Shown here: positions 36,551 through 48,010 of the stretch, piece after piece
How positions within the stretch are numbered: position 1 is the stretch's first letter
Layout: each line of letters starts with the position of its first letter
Source of the DNA: Ursus arctos
Lineage: Eukaryota > Chordata > Mammalia > Carnivora > Ursidae
DNA: 64,000 nucleotides
Reading direction: 5' to 3'
Assembly: GCF_023065955.2 (NCBI RefSeq)
Contig: NW_026622874.1
Span: 82,296,917 to 82,360,916 of the forward strand
Made by a program: the position numbers and the translations under genes
The notes under the pieces: generated by a model
What the model was told of the DNA's origin: nothing
Seen by the model: only the letters and a program-made list of their open reading frames with translations
The model's database searches: none

Positions 36551-37289
36551 ATGTGGTATCTCCCAGTTAGGTCAATGGATATGTGACTAATAGTTTAGAA
36601 TGTAATTTTTTATCAGACTTATTTTACTTATGTAAATTAAGGGAGTACAATTTATTGAAGAAATGATTTTGAATTATTAAATTTTGAGATATCAACTAGT
36701 TGGCAAAAGAAGTTTTTTGACAGAACTGGAAGTCATACAATGGAACCTTTTGCTGTACCTTCAGGAAAGGTATTTCTTTATTGTGACTTACCCTACAAAG
36801 CCCTTTCTAAGAAGGTGATGGGGTGCACATTTTCTGTACAATGCAAATAAGATAAATATGAATGTTTATTGTAATGTTTGAGAGTAGACTTTAACTAACC
36901 AAAAAGTTCCTTAGAGATAGGAAACAATCTTTTTTTCTTGAGACTAAGAAATTGGGTTATTTCTTTAAGGAGAATGAGCTGGGAGTGGCATATTCCTTGA
37001 ACATTTATGAGAAATGTGGGTGTGGGAGGAAGCTGTATTTTAGAGTGAGTAAAAACTCAAGGGAGTCACTCCTATGAACTGACAAAAATATCGTCTCCCA
37101 CTTTGTATTGACCTACTGCAAAGGTTCCTCTTAGACTCACTGTCACTGTGCTAACAAAGTTGTAATTAAGTCTGCTCTGATATAAATCTAGATGTTTCTG
37201 ATGGTATTTGTAGGAATACTATTCTTTATTTAGTGAATGGTGTTCAAGAAGTCAGCATCATGCGGTAAAAAGAGTTTGGGGGTGGTTAA

Positions 37290-37445
37290 TTGAAAACCTG
37301 AGTTTAGTCTTCGCACTGCTAGTTACTTTGTATCCTTGGACTTAGCACTTAACCTCCTGGGCCTCAGTATTCTTCAAACCTAATCTGGGGAGATTAGGAC
37401 TGATGATCTCGGAGATCCCTTCTAGTTCTAAATTCCCTAATTTTA
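37290..37445 (+). mobile_element. MIR (sense)
   Basis: 'cacttaacctcctgggcctc' with 'actgctagttactttg' before it. Confidence 0.6.
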
Positions 37446-38092
37446 TGGCTCTTTTTGGCCAGGAGTCTTGCATGACTGAGAGCCACTCTTGTCTGCTGCG
37501 TTGCTTGTTTACTGCTTGATCATTGTCCACAGATGAGCCTTGTCAGTGATTGAGGGCTGTAGTTATTAATGTTCAGCTCTTTGATTAAAATACTTTTGTA
37601 AAATTTTCTGCCCACAGAAACAACTTGGCCTACCAAATTTGTTTGATTTTATTCCCTTTACCAGTGTCCTCTCCCTTAAACCAGCTCACTTCTACATGTA
37701 AAACATGGAAACTATTCATTTAGTGAAATGAATGTTAAACTTGTTTTGGGTTTGTTCTGCCACATCAGTCAGGGACGAAACAATAAATATTCCAGTATGA
37801 TCTGTCAATTCTTCCACGGCAGTATCTCATGATACTTTAGTTGAAATGGAATAGAAAATGTAGACACAGTAATTTGAAACTCCATTTTATTTCTCTACCT
37901 GATTTACTTTATTCTGATTTCTTTGGCATTCTCTAATTTATTTTAGATCCAGAGCATGTGCTTAAATTCATACATGTTTGAAAGATTTCACAATTTTTAA
38001 GTGCAGTTAGTACATTTTATTTAAATCTAATATGTAATACTCTATAAACATTTTAAACATTTTAGAATTTTAAAATATAAAGTGAATGCACA

Positions 38093-38248
38093 GGGGCACC
38101 TGGGTGACTCAGTCAGTTAAGCATCCTACTGCGGATTTCAGCTCAGGTTATGATCTCAGGATTGTGAGATCAAGCCCCACATCGGGCTCGGTGCTGGGCA
38201 TGGAGTCTGCTTAAGATTCCCTTTTCCCTCTTCCCCTCCCTCTCTTAA
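38093..38248 (+). mobile_element. Can-SINE (sense)
   Basis: GGGGCACCTGGGTGACTCAG to TCTCTTAA, with a 16-bp target duplication ATAAAGTGAATGCACA (38077-38092 and 38249-38264). Confidence 0.95.
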
Positions 38249-39194
38249 ATAAAGTGAATGCACATTTTTTTAAAGGACAGAATTGTATGAATTTATCTAC
38301 AGTCAGATAAGACAGTGAAAAGTACAAGGGTTCTCAACCCCACTCCACCCTCCAGTCCTGTTCAACCAAAGTAGGCCGCTCTTAGCCATGTGATAAATAC
38401 GCTTCCACATATTTTTTATACATTGTATGGGCAGTTTAAACATCGTGGTGAGCTTTTCTTTAATGTCTTCATGCATTATATATCAAGGGCTTCAATGATT
38501 GGGGTTGTAATAGGACAGATTTTGGTACCATATTGTACTTGTCAATAAGGCAGATTTTAAAATAGAAATTCACTGCTAGTTTAATGTGTTTATAGGATTA
38601 GACCAAAGACCACGTTTATGGAGCAGGAGCTGACAGAATAAGCTACAATGAGAGTACAGTGTTGGTATGATTTAGTCAATTTTAAAATGAGATAGGACCT
38701 CTGAACTACAGTCCTACTTGCAAACAGCTGGTAACAGTTGTATTTTAAGAAGAGAGAGATCAGCCAGTGGAGTTTAAGGGAAAAGAAAATCAAACTAAAA
38801 AGATTAATGATTGTTCTCTACTTAATTGCTATCTAACAAAACATTTTGTAATTTCATTCTATTAGCAAAGCATTCTCAATCTCAATGTTCCCAGCTTGCC
38901 ATTCCTATAAAATCTGTCCCCAGAGCTTTTATTTCAGCAAGTCTGAACTTGCCTTATGCTTCATCTTCATCCTGAATGATATACTAAAGCAGATGGGCAG
39001 GAGAGTGATGTCCTAAGTACTTTTTATGACTAGCAGCCGCGGCAACCATCAGATGTCAACCTTTTTATTTTGGAATACGAGTTTCATGAGTGTACTATTG
39101 TGTTAAATTATTGTGTCTACTACTGCCCTGTGTGTGTATTTTTTAACTAAAACAAAAATATCTCATTTACTTCCCTGAAGACGTGTAATAGTTA

Positions 39195-39400
39195 TTTAGT
39201 GCTTACAGTTGGCAGTTGCTTTCAAGTATCGTCTCATCATCTTATTTAATTCTCACAGAAACCTAAATGTAAAGTTATATTATTTTTCTACTGAAGCAAG
39301 TTTAGGAAAATTAAGGGACTTGCCCAAGTGTGTCAAAGCTGAGATTCAAATTGTGACTCGTTGGGCTTAACTCCTGTGATAGTAGACCAGGGACTTCTGA
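39195..39400 (-). mobile_element. MIR (antisense)
   Basis: 'ttatttaattctcacagaaa' and 'aaagctgagattcaaattgt' follow antisense MIR order. Confidence 0.7.
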
Positions 39401-39850
39401 AAACCTTCTCCTCTATAAATGCAATGAGAATACTGGCAGGAATTGTCAGATCAAGTTTTTCAGAACTCTGGAAATTAAGGCTCACAGCAATCCAAGGAGC
39501 ATTTATTTAAGAAGATTACCTGAATCTTGGCAAGAACAGCAAGCTTTGTGGCAGTTTAAACGGTGCGAATCACACACCCCCTCTCCTCAGCTACACATAG
39601 CCTTGAAAGCCAGTAGCCTTGCAACTTTGGTAGCAGTGTAAACCAGCAGCTCAGCAACCACTTGAGATGACAAAAGGGTCTGGTGCTCCTTAAAGCCCCA
39701 TCCTCAGAGAATTGCTACCATTTGATATGTCAGCTCACTGAGAATCTCCTCAGGCCTTTTATTTGACCATATTCAGAGCTTGCTCTATCTCACCCCCAGG
39801 ACATTTGTTAAAAAACAGTCAGCAGTAGTTGTTTAACATTGAAGGTACCT

Positions 39851-40050
39851 GGGGCACCTGGGTGGCTCAGTCAGTTGGGCATCTGCCTTTGGCCTGGGTT
39901 GTGATCCCAGAGCCCTGGGATTGAGCCCCGTGTTGGGCTCCCTGCTCAGTGGGGAGTTTGCTTGTCCCTATCCCTCTGCCCCTCCCCCACCCTGTTCCTG
40001 TGCGCTCATGCTCTCTCTCTCTCTAATAAATACATAAAAATTTTTAAAAA
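39851..40050 (+). mobile_element. Can-SINE (sense)
   Basis: The head is GGGGCACCTGGGTGGCTCAG. The duplication is TG(A/C)AGGTACCT-like on both sides, imperfect. Confidence 0.94.
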
Positions 40051-40391
40051 TTGCAGGTACCTGAGGTGGTATTATTTGACACTAACAAGAGGCTAACTAA
40101 AAAAACATAAAGGAAAAACTGGGGAACAGGATGTCCAAAAGAGTCTTTGAGAAACTCCAACATGTTCCTAGGAATCAAGAAGGCTCTACACATAGGGCTT
40201 TTCACATATCCAGGAAAGACCTATGAAGGTTTTAATCTCTTGCCTCTAGCTAACCTTGATGCTCTGTACAAGCAGGAAGAGAGTACTAAGGCAGAGTTGT
40301 TAATTATCTGTTGAAAGTGTACCACAACAGACACAGACAGCAAAGGCTGAGAGGCACATTGATTCAAGGCATTTAAAGAAATCTTACTCCA

Positions 40392-40589
40392 GGGGCGCCT
40401 GGGTGGCTCAATCAGTTAAGCATCTGCCTTCAGCTCAGGTCATGATCTCAGGGTCCTGGAATTGAGCCCAGGTTGGGCTCCCTGCTCAGTGGGGAGTCTG
40501 TTTCTCCTCTCCCTCTGCCCCTCCTCCATTCTCATGCTCTTTCTCTCTCTCAAATACATAATTTAAAAAATCTTGAGGAAAAAAAAAAA
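40392..40589 (+). mobile_element. Can-SINE (sense)
   Basis: The head is GGGGCGCCTGGGTGGCTCAA, with a CT tract and an A tail. Flanks AATCTTACTCC and AATCTCATTCC are an aged target duplication. Confidence 0.94.
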
Positions 40590-43500
40590 TCTCATTCCAA
40601 CCATTAGGTGACTACTAAGCTAATGGAACAGAGACTTCAGAGGCCACATAGAACAATGATCCAAACTTTACAGAACTATTCCAGGAAAGTCAGTAAACAA
40701 ACAGTAACAACAACAAATTCTGGGGATGGGAGGATTTGATTTCCATAGTTGTCACTTTGTAATATTTTACATTTTTAATCTTCAACTAAAAATTATAGGA
40801 CATAGAAAGAAACAGGGAGGTGTGGCCTATACACAAGAAAAATAAAAGCAGTCAATAGACACTGCCCCTGAGGAAGCCCAGACATTTGGGCTTACTAGAC
40901 AAAGAGTTTAAATCAGCTCTTATAAGTATGTTCCAAAAAATAAAGGAAATTGTGTAAAAGACTTAAAGTAGGAAAACAATGTCTCATCACATAAAGAATA
41001 TCTAATAAAAAGATGGAAATTATATAAAGAAAATAGAAATTCCTGAGCAATAACCGAAATGAAAAATTGGCAGAAGACTCAGCAAATTCGAAGACAAGTC
41101 AATTGAAATGATTTAATCTGAGAAGCAGAAAAATAATAATAAAAAATGAATAGAGCAATTAAGAGACCAGTGGGACATTATCAGGTCTTCCAGCACATAC
41201 ATAATGGGACTCCCAGAAGGAGAAAAGAGACAGAAAGGGATTAAAAGAATATCTGAAGAAATAATGACTGAAATCTCTCAAATATGATGAAAAATTTAAA
41301 TTTGCATGTTGAAGAACCTCAACAAATTCCAAGTAGGATAGATTTTAAGTAATCCACACACAGACAAATCATAGTCAAAAACCAAAGACATAAAATCACG
41401 AAAATAGCAGGAAAAAAGTGAATTTTTGTAGACACAAGATCCTCAATACTATTAACACCTGACTTGTCATCAGAAACCCTGTCATCCCACCGCTCTCTCT
41501 GGCCTGGTTGGCAAACACTTACTGGACATGATTAGCTCTGACAGACTCTGTTGGGTTTGCATGTCTGCTTTACAAATCCTGTTTCCGATTTTCTGTGGCA
41601 CAGCTTTTACTTGTAATGATGACATGCCTTATCATCTTCCTCATTGTGGCAACAGACATGCTCAGACTGGCTCTGTTAAATCTTTTCAGCAATATCTGGA
41701 TCTATAGATGATGAGAGTCAAAAGCCACTTTAGTTAAGATACCCCACTCCACAGGGTAAGACTCATTATAACTTCCTTTTGTGTGTAATGATACACAGGT
41801 GAGCTACTGAGAGGCATGTGGGATGCTGTAGTTCCTCGTTTGGTCTCCTTTTTCCTATTGTGTGCAAGTCTTTTATTTGGCTGGATTGGTTACCTAGGAA
41901 ACAGCTGCAGGGTAGAGATGGATTGGCTGTTTGAGAAATGGAATTACAGGCCCCTTACAGAAGCAAAAGACCTGTTGGATAAAACAAAACAAAAATCAGT
42001 GAATGGCTGAGCTTGTGCCTAATTATTAATTAGTGTGCTTTAGGAAATCACACCAAGACAAGATCTGTAGAAGAAACTATTCAATGCTATGTGATTTTAA
42101 ATTTAGCTTGTTTTTAATTCTTTTAAGTTCAACAATTGCTTATTAATTCCTGCTTTGTGCCCACTGCTGCAGGCCATTCTAGGGGTTACCAATGAAGTGG
42201 AAGGTTCAGTTCCTTCCTGAAAAGCCCATTTTCTGTTTGAGGTAAAAAGAAGTTACCTTAAAATCAAGTACACGATTGTGTGATGTGTCCAGAGAATTTG
42301 GAGGATGTGAAAGACCTTGGCTAGTCAACTAAGAGATGGATTTGAATCCACAAGCAGGAGATAATTCTTTGAGGTAAAAGATGAAATTTAAAGACCTGGT
42401 GTGAGTTTGGGTACTAATAGTACCTGAATTTACAGGATGTAATAGTCGCAGCACAGGTACCTTTGCAGATCCCTTTCCCCAGACAGCTTATGGAAAATAT
42501 GTGACTATGATATAAACCATGTTGACCTAGAGTCTTACTCATGAAAAAGAACTTCAGCAACAATGCCAACTCTTTGTACTAGCCTGTTTATTTAAGGAAA
42601 GTCTATTATTTTCACTGGAAGTGTGACAGAGTGTTAGTTTTTGGAATCTCTGACCACTATAATAATGCTGGGCACAAAGACATTCAATAATTCACAATTT
42701 TTTTAACTGATTTTCATATATGTAGCATATTTTATGGCTATCAGCTAGCTTTAGCTTTCTTTTCTTCCCAAATGTGGCTGCAGTCTTTGGTCTCGATTTG
42801 CGGTAATAAGGACTTCTGTGTACATACAGGAACTTAATTCTTCTTTTAAAACTGAATATCTGTCAGGTTATTTCCATTTGCTTTGTGGAAGGGTCAGCTC
42901 TAATTTTCATTTTCTTATTTTTCTATTTGTATTCACCTGGTGTGGTGTGCCAGTCAGGAGGGGAAGCAGGAACGATCCCACTCAGAAAGCTTAACAATCA
43001 ATGGGCACAGGAGGTTATGTTAAGTTTGAGCCCTAACGCTCTTTGCCATGTCCATAAACGGAAAGTAAGAGGTAACATAAGATACTCAGAAATATTTTGA
43101 AGGAGAGATATTTTAGTTATGATTTACTGAACCTACAGTTTTACATATTTGCCAGCAAAAAGTTATTATCAAATGTAAATCTAAGTTCATTAGTTACATA
43201 GAGTTACCAATAAAACTTTCTTTGTATTTTAAATTAAGAAAGTTACTGCTGTAATCAGAATATACAGTATTGCATTTGTCAGAGGCTCTTTCGTTGCCTG
43301 TTGTCTGCTTTTATAGCAATTACAGTTTTATAAATGGGATAGTGACTACACAGGGTAATTTGTTAGTAGTCTTTTGCTGAATGATCAAGAGTAGTTTCCT
43401 GTTCATTCTTGAGCACTGCTGTAAATACCTTATTTCCAAAATTATAAAATGCCTTACCATAATAAGATACCCTCTGTCCCCCAAGTTTTCTTTTCAAGGA

Positions 43501-44404
43501 AACTTTTTAGTGTTTCAATTTAAAAACAATTATTCAACTTCATGGTGCCTACTCACCCCTACCCTCTCCCTTTTTCTGGTTTAAGCAATTACTTTTTTTT
43601 TTTTTTTACTCTGATATTTTTAAGGTTAGCAATTAAGTATCAAAAACTTTTACTGATTTACTTTCCTTCGACCTACTAAGTCACTGTACTCCAAGCAGCA
43701 GCTAGAAAGAGGGATAGTGTGTGGCATTATTATGAAAGTTGGCTCACTTTCTATTCCCCTCCAAACCCCCATCTGCCTCCATCCTGCCAGAGATGTCCTA
43801 TGGCTGTAACGCTGTTTATACTTCTGCAGAGATCACAAAATGGGCCCAATTATTAGATGATTTGAGAGGAAAGGTACGATTTGCTGAGTACTCTTCTTCT
43901 TCCATTCAACCAAAAGAGTCAGAATTAACATTAGAGGGGGAGAGTTTTGAGAGAACTGATTTTTTGCTTCATTTTCTTTGAACACATTGCTTTATTTCTA
44001 AAACTGTATCAATGGCAAAACACAGGTTGCAGGAGAGCCCCCTCCCTCCAGCAGCCCCACCTACCCACGCATACATCTGTATACACACATCCAGCTCTGC
44101 CGTCTGCTCCCACCAAGCAGCTTCCCAAAATGCCTCTTGGAATTTTACTGACTGTCCTCAAAAAAGGCACTTGTTTGTGGCAAGTGCTGTGATTTTGAGG
44201 TTAATGTTTTTTTGTTGGTGGTGGTGGTGTTATTTTGTTGAAATTGAGAAAATAATTAAGACTAAAAAAAAATGCAGAAATCTGTTATGTTTTCAATGGT
44301 TCCAGAAATTTCTTGTGTTTTAGGCAATAGTTTTCCCATTTACAGTTGCTCTTAAAGGAAGAAATAAACAGTTTTCACTCAAAAGTAACATTTTAATTGT
44401 TCTT

Positions 44405-44592
44405 TTTTTTTTTTTTTTAAGATTTTATTTGACAGAGACAGCCAGCGAGAGAGGGAACGCAAGCAGGGGGAATGGGAGAGGAAGAAGCAGGCTCCCAGCA
44501 GAGGAGCCTGATGTGGGGCTTGATCCCCGGACTCCGGGATCACGCCCTGAGCCGAAGGCAGACGCTTAACCGCTGTGCCACCCAGGCGCCCC
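44405..44592 (-). mobile_element. Young Can-SINE, ursid-type (antisense)
   Basis: Near consensus, with a 17-bp target duplication ACATTTTAATTGTTCTT (44388-44404 and 44593-44609). Confidence 0.95.
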
Positions 44593-44954
44593 ACATTTTA
44601 ATTGTTCTTAATGGGAAGAGAATAAAAAAAAATTTTCACCGTACCCATTTTTCTGTAAATTAATTCACCCCAAAGTTGATAGAGGGGTCCTTGGGTTTGA
44701 CATAAGAACATGTTTATGTAAAAATAGTACTTGATGTCTTACAAAAATGTTATTACCATCATGTTATTTAAATGAGAGAGGGGGCATTTGAAAAATTGCC
44801 ACTAATGCCTTTATGCCTTTCTGCTGAAGCATGCTAGTAATGGTTTAGCAATTTGAACACTGTGCATTGCACAGAAATTGTTGAATCCTACTAGTTTTCC
44901 CAACATTTTCTTGAATTTAACGGAAAAGTATTTATGTCATAATATTCTTAGGGC

Positions 44955-45175
44955 TTTTTTTTTTTTAGATTTTATTTATTTGTTTGTTTATTTTAGAGAG
45001 AGCGAGAGCTCACACGCTGGGGGAGGAACAGAGGGAGAGGGAGAGAGAGAATCTCAAGCAGACTCTGTGCTGAGTACGGAGCCCAGTGTGGGGCTTAGTC
45101 CCAGGACCCTGAGATCATGACCTGAGCCAAAACCAAGAGTCCAGCACTTAATCAACTGAGCCACCCAGGCACCCC
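44955..45175 (-). mobile_element. Can-SINE (antisense)
   Basis: TTTTTAGATTTTATTTATTT to CAACTGAGCCACCCAGGCACCC. Flanks ATTCTTAGGGCTTTT and ATTCTTAGGCCTTTT are an imperfect duplication. It is the last SINE before MOSMO exon 2, about 550 bases away. Confidence 0.94.
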
Positions 45176-45723
45176 TATTCTTAGGCCTTTTAACTTTAAT
45201 AGAATATATTGGTTCTAATATATAATCCATTATTTAATTTTATCTATATATTATGATTAGACATATTTCAAGTTTGTCTTCAATTTCCTGAAAAGTGTTT
45301 TTCTTCTCATCCAAAATCAAATAATATACAGTGAGTCTTAGATCTCAGAATAGAAAAATTCCAGTTCTTTCAGCTGGTATGTAAGCTCAGCAAGACCAGG
45401 AGCCTCATCTGTCTTGTTCATTGTTATTTCTCGGGAGCCCAGAACATTGCCTGATACAAGTACTCAGAAAAGTATTTGTTTAATGATGACTGAAAGAACT
45501 GCATTTTGTGGTTTTTGCGAGTTTTTTTTTAAGTTCACTTTGTATGTTAAGTATGACTACATTGTGAACTATAGTGCAATGCTGAATAGTGAGACTCAGT
45601 GGAATTAAATGCCTGAGTGACCTATACAGAAATAAGATTTAAGGACTAAAGGGGTGTTGGTGGGGGATATTCCTTGGGAATGTCAAACCCACTAAAATAC
45701 TCCCACCTTTTGCATCTCCCCAG

Positions 45724-45936
45724 GAGCACTCACTGTGGGCCTCGTGCGACAGTGTCAAACAATCCATGGACGAGACCGGACGTGCATCCCACCTCGGCTT
45801 CCCCCAGAGTGGGTCACCACACTGTTTTTTATCATCATGGGAATCATTTCATTGACTGTCACATGTGGTTTGCTGGTGGCTTCCCACTGGCGGAGAGAAG
45901 CTACAAAATATGCCCGATGGATAGCATTCACTGGAA
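45724..45936 (+). CDS. MOSMO: MOSMO internal coding exon (exon 2 of 3)
   Basis: This exon encodes the central part of MOSMO, a small four-pass membrane protein that lowers Smoothened at the cell and ciliary surface and so dampens Hedgehog signalling, acting with MEGF8 and MGRN1 (family knowledge). The exon follows a CAG acceptor at 45721-45723 and ends before a consensus GTAAGT donor at 45937. It supplies the last two bases of a Gly codon, 70 full codons and the first base of the next Met. Visible features are a claudin-like signature GLVRQC followed nine residues later by a second Cys, then a hydrophobic segment WVTTLFFIIMGIISLTVTCG (membrane segment 2), then a basic stretch HWRREATKYARW. 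The translation matches my memory of human MOSMO almost residue for residue. Both flanking introns are phase 1 and the exon is 213 nt, a multiple of three. Identity is very likely correct; exon numbering assumes the human three-exon layout. Confidence 0.95.
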
Positions 45937-46601
45937 GTAAGTAACCTGTGCTTACTAAATTTGTCTAGAAGGCGTGCACACTGATATTTTAATGAAGATA
46001 CCAAGAATCAGTCATAAGGACTCCATAATCATCAAAGAGCACCACTTGCTGTGGCCGTCAGATAGACTCTACACAGTCCCATCAGTTCTTCAGAATTCTC
46101 ACCACAAGACCAAGACATCCAAAACCTTAATTGCTTTGTATGAAATGCTACTTTAATGAATTTTATTTTGCTCACATTGTGACGTAAGCGTTCCAGGTCT
46201 GTGGCTCAGAGCTTTCACTAACCTGAATCTTTTACTCTTCTTGAAGGTGTTGGTATCCTCTACCAAATAAAGGCAAATCTAGAAGGAAATGTACAGAAAT
46301 ATAAATTAGATTAAGGTGGTGATTTGGTTTTTAATATCATTAATTTTAAGTTTCTACTGTGCGTTGTTATGTGACTACTGAAAAAACCAACACATTTGGT
46401 TGTTTAATAGTTATTTATCAACATTTCATACTCCATTAAGCTATGCCACAGGGTATGATATATATTATACATTATCTTGTACTCCACAAAATTGGTTTAA
46501 TTTCCCAACACATTAGGGCCTTTTCCCAGTTAAAAGCAGCAAAAATGCACAAAGGAAAGATATTTCTGTAATTTTGCTTCCTTGGTTCTTTCTCTCTAAA
46601 G

Positions 46602-46802
46602 CAATTTTGTGCCCCCCTTACCCAGAGGATATTTGTCAATGCCTGGAAACATTTTTGATTGTCATAGCTAAGGGGATCTTACTGGCATCTTGATTAGAGG
46701 CCAGGGATAATGGCAAAACATCCTACAAATGCAGAGGACAGGTCCCCACAACAAAGACTTATCAGGCCCAAAGTGGCAATAGGGCCTTGTTGAGAAGCTC
46801 TG
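46602..46802 (+). mobile_element. MER5-type hAT DNA transposon (MITE)
   Basis: A 201-base non-autonomous element with recognised phrases 'caatgcctggaaacattttt', 'attagaggccagggataatg' and 'ccacaacaaagacttatcag'. It has an exact 8-bp target duplication CTCTAAAG (46594-46601 and 46803-46810), the length expected for hAT elements. No coding capacity. Confidence 0.85.
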
Positions 46803-47639
46803 CTCTAAAGAGCAGGATAACAATCCTTATGCCAAATACCATGGATTTCACTTCTAATTCAGTGCCTTATAATTATATCAGGTTTGCATAAGTTTTAAAA
46901 AGTGAATATTATAACACGGCTTACTTTCACTTGATATTTTATTTAGAATTTGTATGGTAGGGGTAAGGCATAATCCCATGGATCCCTGTTAATGTGAAAG
47001 CTCAGTTTATCCTTAAAGACCATAAGATAGGGATATTAGTTCATGAATCTCAGTTTCTCCCTATCTCTTTGTGAAACTCTTCAATATATATGTTTCTGGC
47101 TCTGTTGTTTTATTTCTGTCTGTACATCTTCCTTAATTTTAAAATTTAGATCAAGTTGACTTTGACTGAAAAGGTCTTCTTCTCCATTCTTGTTAAGAAA
47201 TGTGAAACAAGTCGATGAACTTGTTTAAGGTCAAACAGACCTCCTGAGACCATTCTTTTCTGAATAATAGGGTCCACAGGCTGTTGAGGAGACAGTGCTG
47301 CTAAATTAATTGATGAAGAATTTAAAGAGAATCTTTACTCACAGATAACAATTACTTATCCAGATAGAATTTGTTCATTAAGGAGTAAAATAAAGTCAAA
47401 GTAGGAGGATTTAGTTTCTGGATTTAGTTAACATTTGGGAATGCATATGCTCTGAATACCAAAAATCTAAAATATAATTTAATAATAACACCACTTTAGT
47501 ATGAGTCAAAGAAAACATTAAAATGCTTATGTGAGCCTTTGGTTCTTGCAGTCCAATAAACAGAAAGAACTAGGGTTATCTTGTTTTTCATTTCCTTTCA
47601 ACAGATATTTAAGTATATGTAGCTACCTCCAAATGTAAT

Positions 47640-48010
47640 GTGGTTTTCCTTTATTTTTTAGTTAAATAATTTAAAATAACAACTTCTAAAAATAATATGT
47701 GCATATGATACATAATTCAAAGCCTAGGAAAGGGTCACCAAGTGAAAAATAAGTCTCGTGTGTGGCTCCATTACCTAGCCATTCAGTACCTCTTTGCTGG
47801 AAGCAACCATTGTTATGAATTTCTGGGATTTCCTACCAGAGGGGTCTTATGCATAGAAACATACATATATGTGTGAATATTCTATGAATATATATTCTAT
47901 TCTATTCTATTCTGTACCTTGGTTTTTTAGCTCAACAATACATCTCGTAGTTAATGTCATTTAAGTAAGCATAGGGCTGCATTACTCTTCTCAGCTTCCT
48001 TGAATACATT
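47640..48010 (-). mobile_element. L1 3'-end fragment (antisense)
   Basis: 'gaagcaaccattgttatgaa', 'ttctgtaccttggtttttta' and 'ctcaacaatacatctcgtag' resemble antisense L1 3' sequence. A TCTAT pentamer run lies at 47891-47914. Confidence 0.55.

Larger units (their letters stand above)
39405..41435 (+). mobile_element. Possible L1 5'/ORF1 region (sense) with two nested SINEs
   Basis: The part at 40800-41435 resembles old L1 ORF1: 'gggactcccagaaggagaaa', 'gaagaaataatgactgaaat', 'ccaagtaggatagattttaa'. The part before it may be L1 5' sequence. Frames are heavily broken. Confidence 0.55.
1..45723 (+). other. MOSMO: MOSMO intron 1 (3' part), no coding exons seen
   Basis: Nothing in this stretch looks like a protein-coding exon. 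The first MOSMO exon should be GC-rich, at a CpG-island promoter, and none occurs here, so it must lie upstream of base 1. The intron ends with a pyrimidine-rich tract and CTCCCCAG at 45716-45723. Human MOSMO also has a first intron of tens of kilobases (recalled). The content is mostly interspersed repeats, listed separately. Unlisted gaps of more than 300 bases (for example 1500-3500, 9420-10680, 10870-12300, 35520-36320, 37450-38070, 41440-44390 and 45180-45700) show only AT-rich unique or unrecognisably old sequence. Confidence 0.8.

Noticed and set aside
41816..42010. 64-codon frame with hydrophobic start (MWDAVVPRLVSFFLLC)
   Set aside because: It resembles a signal peptide by chance; there is no family match and it is in an intron with no transcript evidence.
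43739..43981. 80-codon frame beginning MAHFLFPSKPP near 43.7 kb
   Set aside because: It looked briefly like an alternative MOSMO exon, but there is no convincing splice context or known match; likely chance.
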